34,644 nucleotides of DNA from JBKBYG01 sp046313435 (GTDB lineage Bacteria; Pseudomonadota; Alphaproteobacteria; Rickettsiales; Arcanibacteraceae): the NCBI GenBank assembly GCA_046313435.1, contig JBKBYG010000017.1, positions 1 to 34,644 of the forward strand. Direction: 5' to 3'. The translations under genes and the position numbers were made by a program. Below the pieces are notes generated by a model, which was given only the letters and a program-made list of their open reading frames with translations, was not told where the DNA came from and did not search any database. Below are positions 15,962-24,733 of this stretch, one piece after another (position 1 is the stretch's first letter; every line of letters begins with the position of its first letter).

Positions 15962-18226
15962 TTATCTTTTCCTTGCAGGCTCATGGCTTCTTTTAAGTAA
16001 TCTATCTATGTCTCCAAAAGCTAATGCTTCCATTTTATCACCTATTCTCATAACCCAGCTTTCTTTTGTCCTAGAAACTTCAGGTTGTTGTGGAGTATCA
16101 GTTGCAACTTCAGTTTGATCGCTTATTTCAATTTTAACTTGATCATTCGTTGCGCTAGCTCTCACAGAATTTGTAGCACGTATTAAATTAGAAATAGTTC
16201 TTCTATTTAAATAATGTGTAAATAATTTATGTAAAAATGGGTTTGACAATATTTCAAGAAGGAATGGCTTTCTATTTTTTTCTTCTTTGATCTTATCTAC
16301 AATAACTTTGTTATATATATCTTGAAATTCAGGACTAGATAAAGTTCGATTTATTTCTCTAACTGCATAAAAAGTTTTAACTTTTGATATAATAAATTCA
16401 GAATAGATGCTGTCTTTTGCAATTTTACTGCATAATAATATTATGAATTTTCCGAACATATCTATGGATAACTCATTTTTGTTAAATTTCTCTACTTGCC
16501 TTGCAAATGCTTGTTTGTATTTACTAATTGTCTCACCACTCGTGTATTTTTTATATAAGCCATTTTGAGGTAAATATTCATCAAAATCTTTTTGCTGTTT
16601 AAGCATTTTGGTTAAGATAGTTTTATTTTCCCTGTAATATTCAGATCTAACTTTAGAGTCAGCGCGCTTACGTGCATTTTTTAGATCTATAAATTTATAA
16701 TATTCACTAAAAGCTTCCTGACGCATGAAGTATGATTTTATGACAGTTTTAATAGGTGCTTTTGCAACAAAATTTTCTTCTGCTTCTTTTTGCGTATCAT
16801 AAATGTAATACTCAGGTTCAGCACCATATTCAATTAAAAGCTGCATTATTTCTTTAGCATCCCTCAGTTTAGTAACACTTTCATTATTTCCAGCTTCTAT
16901 TTCCTTACGGCTAGAATTTACTTCACGAATAGCTAATTCATAAAGTGTAGGATATTCTTTATTACTTACATTTGCACCATATTCAAGTAATAATTTTACT
17001 ATTTCCACATTTATTTTATATATTGCATGAGTTAGAGGATCATTATGATCAATATTAGGATCAGCGTCCTGTTCAAGTAATAATTTAACAGTTGCTGCGT
17101 CATTAAGGTGCGTAGCTTGTGCTAAGCATGAAGAATTTCCCACTAAAACATCAGGATTAGCCCCATGTTTTAAAAGTAGCTCAGTAATTCTTATATTTGT
17201 TTCACCACAGATATTCCTAAACAAAGCTGTATGTTTATTTTCGTCTTGAACATTAAGCCATGGTTCTTCATCCAAAATTTTACCTTCTATTCCTTCTATA
17301 GTATGATTTTTACGCAGAAAACTTATAAAATTTAATCCTTTTTGTTTTTCTTGGCCTATGAAATCAGCAATTTTATTAATTGCTTCATTATCATCTTTAT
17401 TTTGTTTAACTATAAATTCTAAATATTCTGAACCAAAAAATTTTAAATTAGGTAAAATATCAGGATTATTATGTTCTATAGCATAATTCAAAAGAATTTT
17501 ATGATCTTCATAATTAAACTTAACGCTTCTACTTACTGTTTCTTGAATTAAACTTAAACCATTAGATCTCTTCCATAATTCCATCCCAATTTCTTTTGTA
17601 ATTACAGCTTTATGCTGAATAAGCAAGCTCATTATCTTTAATGCATTTTCTTTCGAACTATAGCTTGAAAATTGTATTAAAGCTTCCTCAATTAATGAAG
17701 TTCTTTTTATAGTGACAGGAGAAATTCTGGGCCCTGCTGGATCATTAGGATTAGCTCCAAGATTAAGCAACATTTCAACTAATGCAGGACTCAAAATTTC
17801 CACAGCTTTAGCAATTGGCGTCATCCCATTGACTTTAGCATTTAACAATGCTTTATTATTTTCTATAATCATTTTGATAATCTGCGGGATTGATTCTGCA
17901 TCAATATTATCTGAAGGAATTTCTAACATACTCATTAAATAATGAATAATATTGTAACCTAATCTTTCATCAATTAAATCAGTTTTTGCACCTAACTTTA
18001 TAAGTTGGTCTATTATTTCAAGCTTTTGATCAGTTTCTAAATTTGAGTTATTAGTTATTTTAATTATCAAACTATCATCAAGTTTGGTTTCAATTTCCTG
18101 TATGTTTGATTTAACATCTTCATTTTCTAATATTTTTTTAACTTCAGCATAATCTTCAGTTTCAAGCCTATTTAGCTCTGTTCTAATATCATCCAAATTT
18201 ACTTGGTTTAAATTTTCTTCTAGCAT
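15962..18226 (-). CDS. Ankyrin-repeat protein, candidate effector
   Basis: A 754-residue protein with ankyrin repeats in two clusters. One lies near residues 131-161 (NGMTPIAKAVE, VEMLLNLGANPND). The main one spans about 328-471 with four to five repeats, marked by HTALFRN, ITELLLKHGANPD, VKLLLEQDADPN, VKLLLEYGANV and MQLLIEYGAEP. The N-terminal 120 and C-terminal 280 residues have no ankyrin consensus; the C-terminal part is helical, basic and ends in a Lys/Arg tail (KRSHEPARKR). There is no signal peptide. Ankyrin proteins of Rickettsiales are often type IV or type I secreted and bind host proteins; that is inference here. It sits in a (-) run with a coiled-coil protein upstream. Confidence 0.88.
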   Translation of the reverse strand: MLEENLNQVNLDDIRTELNRLETEDYAEVKKILENEDVKSNIQEIETKLDDSLIIKITNNSNLETDQKLEIIDQLIKLGAKTDLIDERLGYNIIHYLMSMLEIPSDNIDAESIPQIIKMIIENNKALLNAKVNGMTPIAKAVEILSPALVEMLLNLGANPNDPAGPRISPVTIKRTSLIEEALIQFSSYSSKENALKIMSLLIQHKAVITKEIGMELWKRSNGLSLIQETVSRSVKFNYEDHKILLNYAIEHNNPDILPNLKFFGSEYLEFIVKQNKDDNEAINKIADFIGQEKQKGLNFISFLRKNHTIEGIEGKILDEEPWLNVQDENKHTALFRNICGETNIRITELLLKHGANPDVLVGNSSCLAQATHLNDAATVKLLLEQDADPNIDHNDPLTHAIYKINVEIVKLLLEYGANVSNKEYPTLYELAIREVNSSRKEIEAGNNESVTKLRDAKEIMQLLIEYGAEPEYYIYDTQKEAEENFVAKAPIKTVIKSYFMRQEAFSEYYKFIDLKNARKRADSKVRSEYYRENKTILTKMLKQQKDFDEYLPQNGLYKKYTSGETISKYKQAFARQVEKFNKNELSIDMFGKFIILLCSKIAKDSIYSEFIISKVKTFYAVREINRTLSSPEFQDIYNKVIVDKIKEEKNRKPFLLEILSNPFLHKLFTHYLNRRTISNLIRATNSVRASATNDQVKIEISDQTEVATDTPQQPEVSRTKESWVMRIGDKMEALAFGDIDRLLKRSHEPARKR

Positions 18227-18329
18227 TTTTTATTCATTATTTTTATATATTTTGTCTTTCTATTAATAACATTTTTTACATTATTAGTAAACTATTATTA
18301 AGGAATAGAGTAAATTTATATATTTGATT

Positions 18330-18359
18330 AAATAGCGGCTTAAATTTAAACCGCTATTT
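18330..18359 (-). terminator. Hairpin after the coiled-coil gene
   Basis: AAATAGCGG (18330-18338) pairs with CCGCTATTT (18351-18359) around a 12-base AT loop. It sits 11 bases past the stop of the (-) gene ending at 18371. The (-) strand reads TTT then AATC after the stem, so the U-tract is short, but position and the GC-rich core favour a terminator. Confidence 0.6.
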
Positions 18360-18370
18360 ATATATAGTGT

Positions 18371-19759
18371 TTATCTATGGTAACTGGAAGTGTTTTTCCT
18401 TACATTTTCAGGTGAAATAGGATTTTTTACCACCTCAAAACTATCTACAAGTTTTTCTCCACTAGTTCTAAGTGGATTACGCTTACTTTCCCTTTCCATA
18501 AAACTATCGCTTGGTTTAAAAAGATTTATTTTTATTGGAGGTCTAGAATTACTCACAGATTCAACAAAACTTTCGGAAGGTTTAGACAACGTAATATTTT
18601 GTTGCATTTGCAACAAAATTTCCTTTATATTTTGAATTTCCTCTTTCTGGTTTTCAATTTCATTTTTCTGCGTGTTTATTGTTTTAGCAAAAATAATACC
18701 TGTATTTTTAGACATTTCACATTCTCTTTCTAAATAAGTAATAACATTTTCTTGCTTTTTAAATTTATCCTCAAATTCTTGCTGAGCTTTTTCGAGTCCT
18801 GCAATTTGCGTAGCTTGCCCTTCAATAGTTTTATCCTGCTCTTCTTTATCTTTTTCAAGGTTAGCAATCTTTGTAGCTTGTGCTTCAATAATCTTAGCTT
18901 GATCTATTTTCGCTTTCTTAAGAGTAGCAATATCAGTAGCCTGAATTTTGTTAGCCTTATCAAGTATAGCAATATTAATAGCCTGCGTTCCATTATTTTT
19001 TTTAAGATCTTTAACCTCAGTCTCTAACTCTCCTTTAGCCCTAGTAAGATTAGTAATCTTAGTATCTTGCTCTCCTTTAGCTTCTTTAAGGTTTATAATC
19101 TCTTTAGCTTTTTCTTCATCAGCCTTAGTGAGAATAGCAATCTCAGTAGCCTGATCTACTTTTGCTTTCTTAAGAGTAGCAATATCAGTAGCCTGAATTT
19201 TGTTAGCCTTATCAAGTATAGCAATATTAATAGCCTGCGTTCCATTAGTTTTTTTAAGATCTTTAACCTTAGTCTCTAACTTTCCTTTAGCCTTAGTAAG
19301 TTTATCAATCTCATCAGCTTGCTCTCCTTTAGCATCTTTAAGATTTTTGATGTCTTTAGCTTGTCCTTCGATAGTTTTAGCTTGCTCTTTCTTAGACTTT
19401 TTAAGGCTTGTTATCTCTTCTCCCTGCTTTTTATTCTTAGTTGAATCAGATTCTTGGCCTTTTATAATTTTAATAGCTTTTCCATTAATTGCAACTGTTG
19501 CAATTCCAAATAATACACCAGTGCCAATAACTAACTCACGCGGAGCACTTTGTAACGCTGCTCCTACCCATGCAGAACTTGTTTCAACAAGTTGTTCAGC
19601 TATCCATTTAGCCTGATATGATGCAGTAACACCCCCAATTGCACCAACTATGCCGCCAACCTTTTCTGCCGCAGGCTCTAGTATTTGCTTTACTGCCCAT
19701 GTTATTCCAGTATCAGTATTTTCTTTTTGATCTTTGTTTTGTTCTACATTAGCTTGCAT
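18371..19759 (-). CDS. Long coiled-coil protein built from 14-residue repeats
   Basis: A 462-residue protein, three regions. Residues 1-100 include amphipathic/hydrophobic stretches (VGGIVGAIGGVTASY, ELVIGTGVLFGIATVAING) that could insert in or lie on a membrane. Residues ~105-370 are a continuous coiled coil of about 14-residue units of the form K-x-x-Q-A-x-x-I-A-x-L-x-K-A. The C-terminal ~90 residues are low-complexity with KPSESF and KPSDSF motifs. The start at 19759 (MQANVEQ) is chosen over 19771 because GAGG at 19766-19769 sits six bases before it and no ribosome site precedes the earlier ATG. Function unknown; a secreted, host-membrane-associated protein is a plausible inference, a structural cytoskeletal one is the alternative. 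Confidence 0.8.
   Translation of the reverse strand: MQANVEQNKDQKENTDTGITWAVKQILEPAAEKVGGIVGAIGGVTASYQAKWIAEQLVETSSAWVGAALQSAPRELVIGTGVLFGIATVAINGKAIKIIKGQESDSTKNKKQGEEITSLKKSKKEQAKTIEGQAKDIKNLKDAKGEQADEIDKLTKAKGKLETKVKDLKKTNGTQAINIAILDKANKIQATDIATLKKAKVDQATEIAILTKADEEKAKEIINLKEAKGEQDTKITNLTRAKGELETEVKDLKKNNGTQAINIAILDKANKIQATDIATLKKAKIDQAKIIEAQATKIANLEKDKEEQDKTIEGQATQIAGLEKAQQEFEDKFKKQENVITYLERECEMSKNTGIIFAKTINTQKNEIENQKEEIQNIKEILLQMQQNITLSKPSESFVESVSNSRPPIKINLFKPSDSFMERESKRNPLRTSGEKLVDSFEVVKNPISPENVRKNTSSYHR
18899..19312. repeat. 252-bp-offset internal duplication in the coiled-coil gene
   Basis: About 160 bases at 18899-19060 recur nearly unchanged at 19151-19312, an offset of 252 bases, i.e. 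84 residues or six 14-residue units. Both copies encode L-E-T-x-V-K-D-L-K-K-x-N-G-T-Q-A and I-A-I-L-D-K-A-N-K-I-Q-A-T-D with only a few changes. This is coding sequence expanded in tandem, not a CRISPR or intergenic repeat. Confidence 0.9.
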
Positions 19760-19765
19760 TTTTAG

Positions 19766-19769
19766 CCTC
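19766..19769 (-). promoter_or_regulatory. Ribosome binding site fixing the coiled-coil gene start
   Basis: GAGG lies six bases before the ATG at 19759 on the (-) strand and overlaps the earlier in-frame ATG at 19771, which itself has only A-rich sequence upstream. Confidence 0.7.
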
Positions 19770-19771
19770 AT

Positions 19772-20088
19772 TTTTTAAGTTTTAAAAAATTTATAAGCGT
19801 AAGCTTATATATTAACCTACTCTACCTAAAGTGGCAAATTAACATTTACCATTAGTATAATCGATTTTAATATATTGCAACAAGAAATTGCCTAATTTTT
19901 TAAATGATTTTAACGATTAACAAATGTTACATATAGCATAAATAAGGAGGTAAAAGACTTTCTTAAAAATTATTCTCGTTAAAAATAATAAATTAGTTAA
20001 TGCTAAATTAATTGTAATTAATAAGTTTTTTTAAATTAAAATATTAATTTAATCACAATCAAGGGATGTATATTTATAAAGTATAAGC
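19772..20088. other. Intergenic stretch, no gene seen
   Basis: This 317-base AT-rich gap separates two (-) strand genes, so it should hold the promoter of the coiled-coil gene and the end of the translation-gene operon. I see no open frame and no strong hairpin; an ATAAGCTTAT palindrome just past the ligase stop is too short to call a terminator. Confidence 0.45.
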
Positions 20089-21195
20089 TTATTGTTTTTT
20101 AGAAAAATAGATATTGCAGATTAACCCTATCCAAATTGCAGATAGAAACCAGCTTTGCCAAATTCCGAAACTGATGGAAGCAAAAATAATCGATATAGTA
20201 AGTGAGCCAAGCAATGCTTCTTTCAAAGATGTGCGCGATATTGAATAATAAATTGGCACTAAAGCCAGCAAAACTATATTTACCCCTACTAAGCCTAACT
20301 CTAACCAAATTTGAAGGAAAAAATTATGTGGATGTAATGGTATTATAGGATCAATTACTGAGGAGGAATTAACCCCCCAACCTACTAATGATTTTTCTTT
20401 TATAAGCTCAATGCTTCTTTGCCAAATTTTTATACGGTGCGCCCAGGAAGCTTGTAATTTTGGCAAAATATTTTGCGCAACTGAACTATCAATTATATAT
20501 TCCATAAGCCAAGGACAAGTTAACAAAATTATCCCTAAGACAAAGAAATAAATTTTTAAAAATAAATCACTTATTATTTTATAAAGCAAAATTACAAGCC
20601 ACCCTCCAAAAAAAGCAAGAGTAGCGGCATTCATCGGGTGAAGTATATAGCTGATACAAGTGATGATAATAAGGAGCAAATATAGAAAATTTTTTCTATA
20701 TAGATTCATATATAAATAAGGTGACAATATCGTAAATAATACTGTTACACGGTCTATTGGCTGTGCTATTTGAGCATTAAATCCCAGTAAATTTCTCAAA
20801 TATCTTGTCACAGGATAATACGAAACATGCTCTATTATTAAAATTAAATTATATACTATAAGAGCATAAATAATTTTATTTGAATTATTATCAACTTTTT
20901 CTCCAATGTTTTTTGCAGTTTTTAGTGATAAATATCCAATTGATGAAATGAGAGCGAATTTAATTACAGTAACAAAACTTTTAGCAGGTGATATTGAGAA
21001 GAAAATACTATTTCCTAGCATCCATACTATTAGGACAAGTAATATTCTAAGATATATATCAAAAGTAATTTTAGATTTAAATATACTGAAATTATCCTTT
21101 TTTATAAGGTAGAAAAAAAGAACCCATAAAAAAGCTGATATGAATTGCCCCGAAAAAATTGATATATAATTTAAAGATAAAACTAAGTTCAGCAT
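20089..21195 (-). CDS. O-antigen ligase/polymerase-like membrane protein (WaaL/Wzy family)
   Basis: A 368-residue protein with ten to twelve hydrophobic segments. The large periplasmic loop carries the two hallmarks of O-antigen ligases: an arginine-rich start (AHRIKIWQRS, R254) leading to EKSLVGWG, and a histidine motif HPHNFFLQIWLELG (H290). Such enzymes join polysaccharide to lipid A-core or another acceptor, or polymerise glycan units, on the periplasmic face. Sequence cannot separate ligase from polymerase or from protein O-glycosylase. The ATG starts directly after the truA stop codon, so it is the last gene of the gltX-def-fmt-truA run and is likely coupled to it. No other glycan gene is in the window. 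Confidence 0.8.
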   Translation of the reverse strand: MLNLVLSLNYISIFSGQFISAFLWVLFFYLIKKDNFSIFKSKITFDIYLRILLVLIVWMLGNSIFFSISPAKSFVTVIKFALISSIGYLSLKTAKNIGEKVDNNSNKIIYALIVYNLILIIEHVSYYPVTRYLRNLLGFNAQIAQPIDRVTVLFTILSPYLYMNLYRKNFLYLLLIIITCISYILHPMNAATLAFFGGWLVILLYKIISDLFLKIYFFVLGIILLTCPWLMEYIIDSSVAQNILPKLQASWAHRIKIWQRSIELIKEKSLVGWGVNSSSVIDPIIPLHPHNFFLQIWLELGLVGVNIVLLALVPIYYSISRTSLKEALLGSLTISIIFASISFGIWQSWFLSAIWIGLICNIYFSKKQ

Positions 21196-21930
21196 TTAAT
21201 ATATCACATTTGTTAAATACAATCCGCAAGCAGGGGCTGTAGGGCCTGCGATACTACGATCACAAGCCTTAAGTATATGCTCTACATATTCAGGCGTCCA
21301 TTTACCGTTGCCTACGAACTTTAATGTGCCAACTATATTTCTTACCATATGATGTAAGAAAGACGGAGCTTTTAAATAAATATTTATATATTCATCCACT
21401 CTTTCAATTTTGATTTCATTTATAGTTCTAATAGGGGATTTTGCTTGACACATTATCGTGCGAAAAGATGTAAAATCATGTTTACCTAATAAGAAATTTG
21501 CTGCCTTTTGCATAAGCTCTATATCCAATTCATCACGCAAATGCCAAGCACGGTTTTGCATTAATGCTAGATGTGCATTGCGGTTAATTATAATATATTT
21601 ATACCATCTTTCTTTTGCAGAAAATCTTGCATGAAAATCGTTATCTACTTCTTCACATTTTATTATTGAAATATGCGGCTTAACAAAATGATTTAGCGCT
21701 CTTTCAATTATATACGTATCCCATTTTCTACTTAACTCAAAATGAGCAACTTGGCCTGTCGCATGTACACCAGCATCTGTTCTTCCTGCTGCATAAATTG
21801 TAACCTGCTCTTTGCTAAAAGAATATATTGCTTCCTCAATATTACTTTGCACTGAACATGCATTTATCTGTTTTTGCCAACCTGCAAAATTTGAGCCATC
21901 ATATTCGATTGTAATTTTATAGCGATGCAT
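21196..21930 (-). CDS. truA: tRNA pseudouridine synthase A (positions 38-40)
   Basis: A 244-residue TruA, full length. The catalytic aspartate is D52 in AAGRTDAGVHATGQVAHF; other family segments are YDGSNFAGWQKQ near the N-terminus, FHARFSAKERWYKY, and FLHHMVRNIVG near the C-terminus. The enzyme converts U38-U40 of the tRNA anticodon arm to pseudouridine. Its ATG overlaps the fmt stop by one base and its stop abuts the next ATG, so it is translated from an operon message. Confidence 0.97.
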   Translation of the reverse strand: MHRYKITIEYDGSNFAGWQKQINACSVQSNIEEAIYSFSKEQVTIYAAGRTDAGVHATGQVAHFELSRKWDTYIIERALNHFVKPHISIIKCEEVDNDFHARFSAKERWYKYIIINRNAHLALMQNRAWHLRDELDIELMQKAANFLLGKHDFTSFRTIMCQAKSPIRTINEIKIERVDEYINIYLKAPSFLHHMVRNIVGTLKFVGNGKWTPEYVEHILKACDRSIAGPTAPACGLYLTNVIY

Positions 21931-22829
21931 TAAAGTTTAAAAGTAAATCCTCTTAAAAAATCTTCTATTTTCATAGCTTTTTTCCCAGGCCTTTGAAGGG
22001 TCTTAGGGAATAATAAACCACCTTTACAAGCAATAGTGAATTTATTATCAATAATACTACTAGGAGTATTATTATGAGAAATTTCTTCAAATTCTGCTTC
22101 AAAAATTTTGATTCTTTCACCATTATATTCGAAATATGCTCCAGGTGGGTTTAGCGCCCTAATCTTTCTGTCTATTTGTAATATATCATCTTCTTGAAAA
22201 TTAATTAAAGCTTCTTCTTTTAGAATTTTATTTGCGTATGTTGCTCCATCTGAAGGCTGCTCTAATAGCTTTATATTATCTATGTTTTTAAGCGCATCTA
22301 TTAACATCTTAGCGCCAAGAACCCCTAGTCTATCATGTAACTCTGGAAAATTCTCTTTTCCAGTTAATTCTATTTCCTTCTTTGAAATTACAGGACCAGT
22401 ATCAAGACCTGCATCCATTTTCATTATACATACACCTGTGGTTTTATCTCCAGCAAGCATCATTCTTTGAATAGGAGCAGCTCCTCTCCATCGTGGAAGG
22501 AGAGAAGGATGGATATTTATGCAGCCATATTTAGTAGCATTTAGTATTTCATTTGGAAGTATCATACCATATGCCGAAACAATCGCTACATCGGCGTTAA
22601 GTTCCTTAAACTCAGCCTGGGCAGCAGGATTTCTTAAAGATTTAGGCGTTCTAACTAGTATATTATATTCCTTAGCAAGTTGATGAACTTTCGAATATTG
22701 CTCCCTGTAACCCCTGCCCTGTTCTTTTGGCGGCTGGGTATAAACACAAATAATATTAAATTTTTCATCCATTAAAGCTTTAAGAGCATAGCAGGCAAAA
22801 TCAGGAGTGCCCATAAAAACTATTTTCAT
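21930..22829 (-). CDS. fmt: Methionyl-tRNA formyltransferase
   Basis: A 299-residue Fmt. It formylates Met-tRNAi from 10-formyl-tetrahydrofolate to start translation. The N-terminal motif is FMGTPDFACYAL, and the catalytic set N105, H107 and D143 is present in CINIHPSLLPRWRGAAPIQ and MDAGLDTGP. The C-terminal OB-fold domain is included. The gene overlaps def by four bases (ATGA) and truA by one. The def-fmt pairing is classic: one enzyme adds the formyl group and the other removes it. Confidence 0.97.
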   Translation of the reverse strand: MKIVFMGTPDFACYALKALMDEKFNIICVYTQPPKEQGRGYREQYSKVHQLAKEYNILVRTPKSLRNPAAQAEFKELNADVAIVSAYGMILPNEILNATKYGCINIHPSLLPRWRGAAPIQRMMLAGDKTTGVCIMKMDAGLDTGPVISKKEIELTGKENFPELHDRLGVLGAKMLIDALKNIDNIKLLEQPSDGATYANKILKEEALINFQEDDILQIDRKIRALNPPGAYFEYNGERIKIFEAEFEEISHNNTPSSIIDNKFTIACKGGLLFPKTLQRPGKKAMKIEDFLRGFTFKL

Positions 22830-23347
22830 TCTTTATTTTGCTCTATAATTTTTTTAATTTTCAAAGCACGCTTCATAGCCATCTCTCTCTTAAGCTTCGA
22901 AGCATGGTCAGGAGTTGTAATGCCATTTAAATGATCTAGCTCATGGAGTACAGCTCTTGCCATCCAATCATCTGCCTCAAGTTTTTGCTTATTACCGTCA
23001 TAATCTAAAAACTCTACTGTCAAATAGCTAGGTCGTTCAATTTCTATACGCTGTCCTGGGAAAGAAAGACATCCTTCATTTTTAATGCAGGTCTCTTCAG
23101 AGAGAAAAGTAATTTCAGGATTTACAAAAAATATAGGATTTTTACGTTTTATCTCCTCAATATCAATAACCATAATTCTTTTAAGCACACCCACCTGTAC
23201 TGCAGCAAGACCAGCACCCTCTTCATGATACATAGTCTCAAGCATATCATCCATGAATTTCTGCAAATCTTTATCTATTTTATCTACAGCTACTGATACT
23301 TGCTTAAGCCTTGGATCAGGAGCTATAACGAGCGGTAATTTAGCCAT
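22826..23347 (-). CDS. def: Peptide deformylase
   Basis: A 173-residue deformylase with all three family motifs: GAGLAAVQVG (44-53), EGCLS with metal ligand C93, and HELDH with ligands H135 and H139 and catalytic E136. It removes the formyl group from new protein N-termini. The length and start (MAKLPLVIAPDPRLKQ) agree with alphaproteobacterial homologues. It overlaps the 3' end of gltX by 25 bases and fmt by four, so the three are coupled. Confidence 0.97.
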   Translation of the reverse strand: MAKLPLVIAPDPRLKQVSVAVDKIDKDLQKFMDDMLETMYHEEGAGLAAVQVGVLKRIMVIDIEEIKRKNPIFFVNPEITFLSEETCIKNEGCLSFPGQRIEIERPSYLTVEFLDYDGNKQKLEADDWMARAVLHELDHLNGITTPDHASKLKREMAMKRALKIKKIIEQNKE

Positions 23348-24729
23348 GTATTTATTCTTTCTATTGTAACTTTTTTTCCTAAAATTTTGATAATTTTAAA
23401 TATGCCAGGTGCAGATTTAGAACCAGTTAATACAACACGAAGTGCCTGTCCCAAATCACTAAATTTCATTTCATGCTCTTCCACAAAATTTTTAATTTTT
23501 TGCTCAATATTTTCAGCATTCCATACATCTATAGAAGAAATTATCTCAACAGCAATTTTTAAATAATAATCAACGGATTGGTTTACAGATAATCTTAATT
23601 CTTCAGTAACTGGTATTTCTTTTATATAAAAAATTGCAGAATTCGCAAGTTCCGTAATAGTTTTTACTCTAGGTTTAAGATCCTCTATACCCTCTTCTAA
23701 AATAGAAATCTGGCTTTCTGTAAGCTGCTCAAAACCAACCTCTTTCTCAATTAAAGGCTGAATTAGCCTCGCTAATTTTTTATTATCAGAAATCTTTATA
23801 TAATGCGCATTAACATTTTCTAATTTTTTGAAATCTATTCTTGAAGGTGATTTGCCCACAGATTCTAAATTGAACCATTCTATTGCTTGCTTGTGAGAAA
23901 TTATTTCATCATCACCGTGGCTCCACCCAAGTCTAAGCAAATAGTTGTTCAATGCCTCAGGTAAATATCCCATATCTTTATAAGCTTCAATACCTAGCGC
24001 CCCGTGCCGTTTAGACAGTTTTGCACCGTCTGAACCATGAATAAGAGGTATATGAGCAAATTCTGGAATTTTCCATCCCATAGCTTCATAAATTTGTATC
24101 TGTCTTGCGGCATTAGTTAAATGATCGTCGCCTCTAATAATATGAGTAATATTCATATCATGATCGTCCACTACTACAGCAAGCATATAAGTTGGAGTAC
24201 CATCTGACCTAAGCAATACCATGTCGTCAATCTGAGAGTTAGGGAAGGATATTTCACCTTGTACAAGATCTTTTAATATTGTGTTTCCCTCATAATTTGC
24301 TTTAAGTCTAATAGTAGGTTTGACGTTAGCTGGAGGAGTGATGGAAGTATTACGCCATTTTCTATCATATTGATATTGCTTTCCTTCAGCTTTAGCTTTT
24401 TCCCTGGCTGCTTCAGTTTCTTCCTGAGTTTGATAGCAATAATAAGCTTTACCCATATTTACCAAATGTTCAGCTACTTCTTTATGCCTTGCAGCACGAG
24501 AAAATTGATATATCTCTTCACCATCCCAATTTAACTCTAACCATTTCAAGCCATTTACTAATGCATCAATTGCTTCTTTTGTAGAGCGCGCTCTGTCTGT
24601 ATCTTCAATTCTGAGTAAAAATTTACCATTGTGATGTTTTGCAAACAAGTAATTGAAAATTGCTGTACGAGCGCTACCTATATGCAAATATCCAGTTGGT
24701 GAGGGTGCAAAACGAGTAATGACTTCCAT
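23323..24729 (-). CDS. gltX: Glutamyl-tRNA synthetase
   Basis: A 468-residue class I synthetase. The HIGH-type motif is H16-I-G-S19 in RFAPSPTGYLHIGSAR and the KMSKS-type loop is K237-L-S-K-R241 in GSDGAKLSKRHG. A start at 24729 (MEVITRFAPS) is preferred; the in-frame ATG at 24777 lies inside the upstream gene and adds a lysine-rich leader not seen in the family. It begins four bases after the trcR-like stop. Alphaproteobacteria commonly have two GltX paralogues and charge tRNA-Gln through Glu-tRNA-Gln plus GatCAB; which paralogue this is cannot be decided here. Confidence 0.95.
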   Translation of the reverse strand: MEVITRFAPSPTGYLHIGSARTAIFNYLFAKHHNGKFLLRIEDTDRARSTKEAIDALVNGLKWLELNWDGEEIYQFSRAARHKEVAEHLVNMGKAYYCYQTQEETEAAREKAKAEGKQYQYDRKWRNTSITPPANVKPTIRLKANYEGNTILKDLVQGEISFPNSQIDDMVLLRSDGTPTYMLAVVVDDHDMNITHIIRGDDHLTNAARQIQIYEAMGWKIPEFAHIPLIHGSDGAKLSKRHGALGIEAYKDMGYLPEALNNYLLRLGWSHGDDEIISHKQAIEWFNLESVGKSPSRIDFKKLENVNAHYIKISDNKKLARLIQPLIEKEVGFEQLTESQISILEEGIEDLKPRVKTITELANSAIFYIKEIPVTEELRLSVNQSVDYYLKIAVEIISSIDVWNAENIEQKIKNFVEEHEMKFSDLGQALRVVLTGSKSAPGIFKIIKILGKKVTIERINTWLNYRSL

Positions 24730-24733
24730 AGTA

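Noticed and set aside
18899..19312. CRISPR-like array or intergenic repeat
   Set aside because: The repeats are in frame, a multiple of 42 bases, and code for coiled-coil units; there are no unique spacers between short palindromic repeats.
18752..19616. Several overlapping open frames on the + strand opposite the coiled-coil gene
   Set aside because: They arise because the opposite strand is repetitive and lacks stop codons; their Leu/Ser/Phe-rich translations repeat with the same 252-base period and have no start signals.
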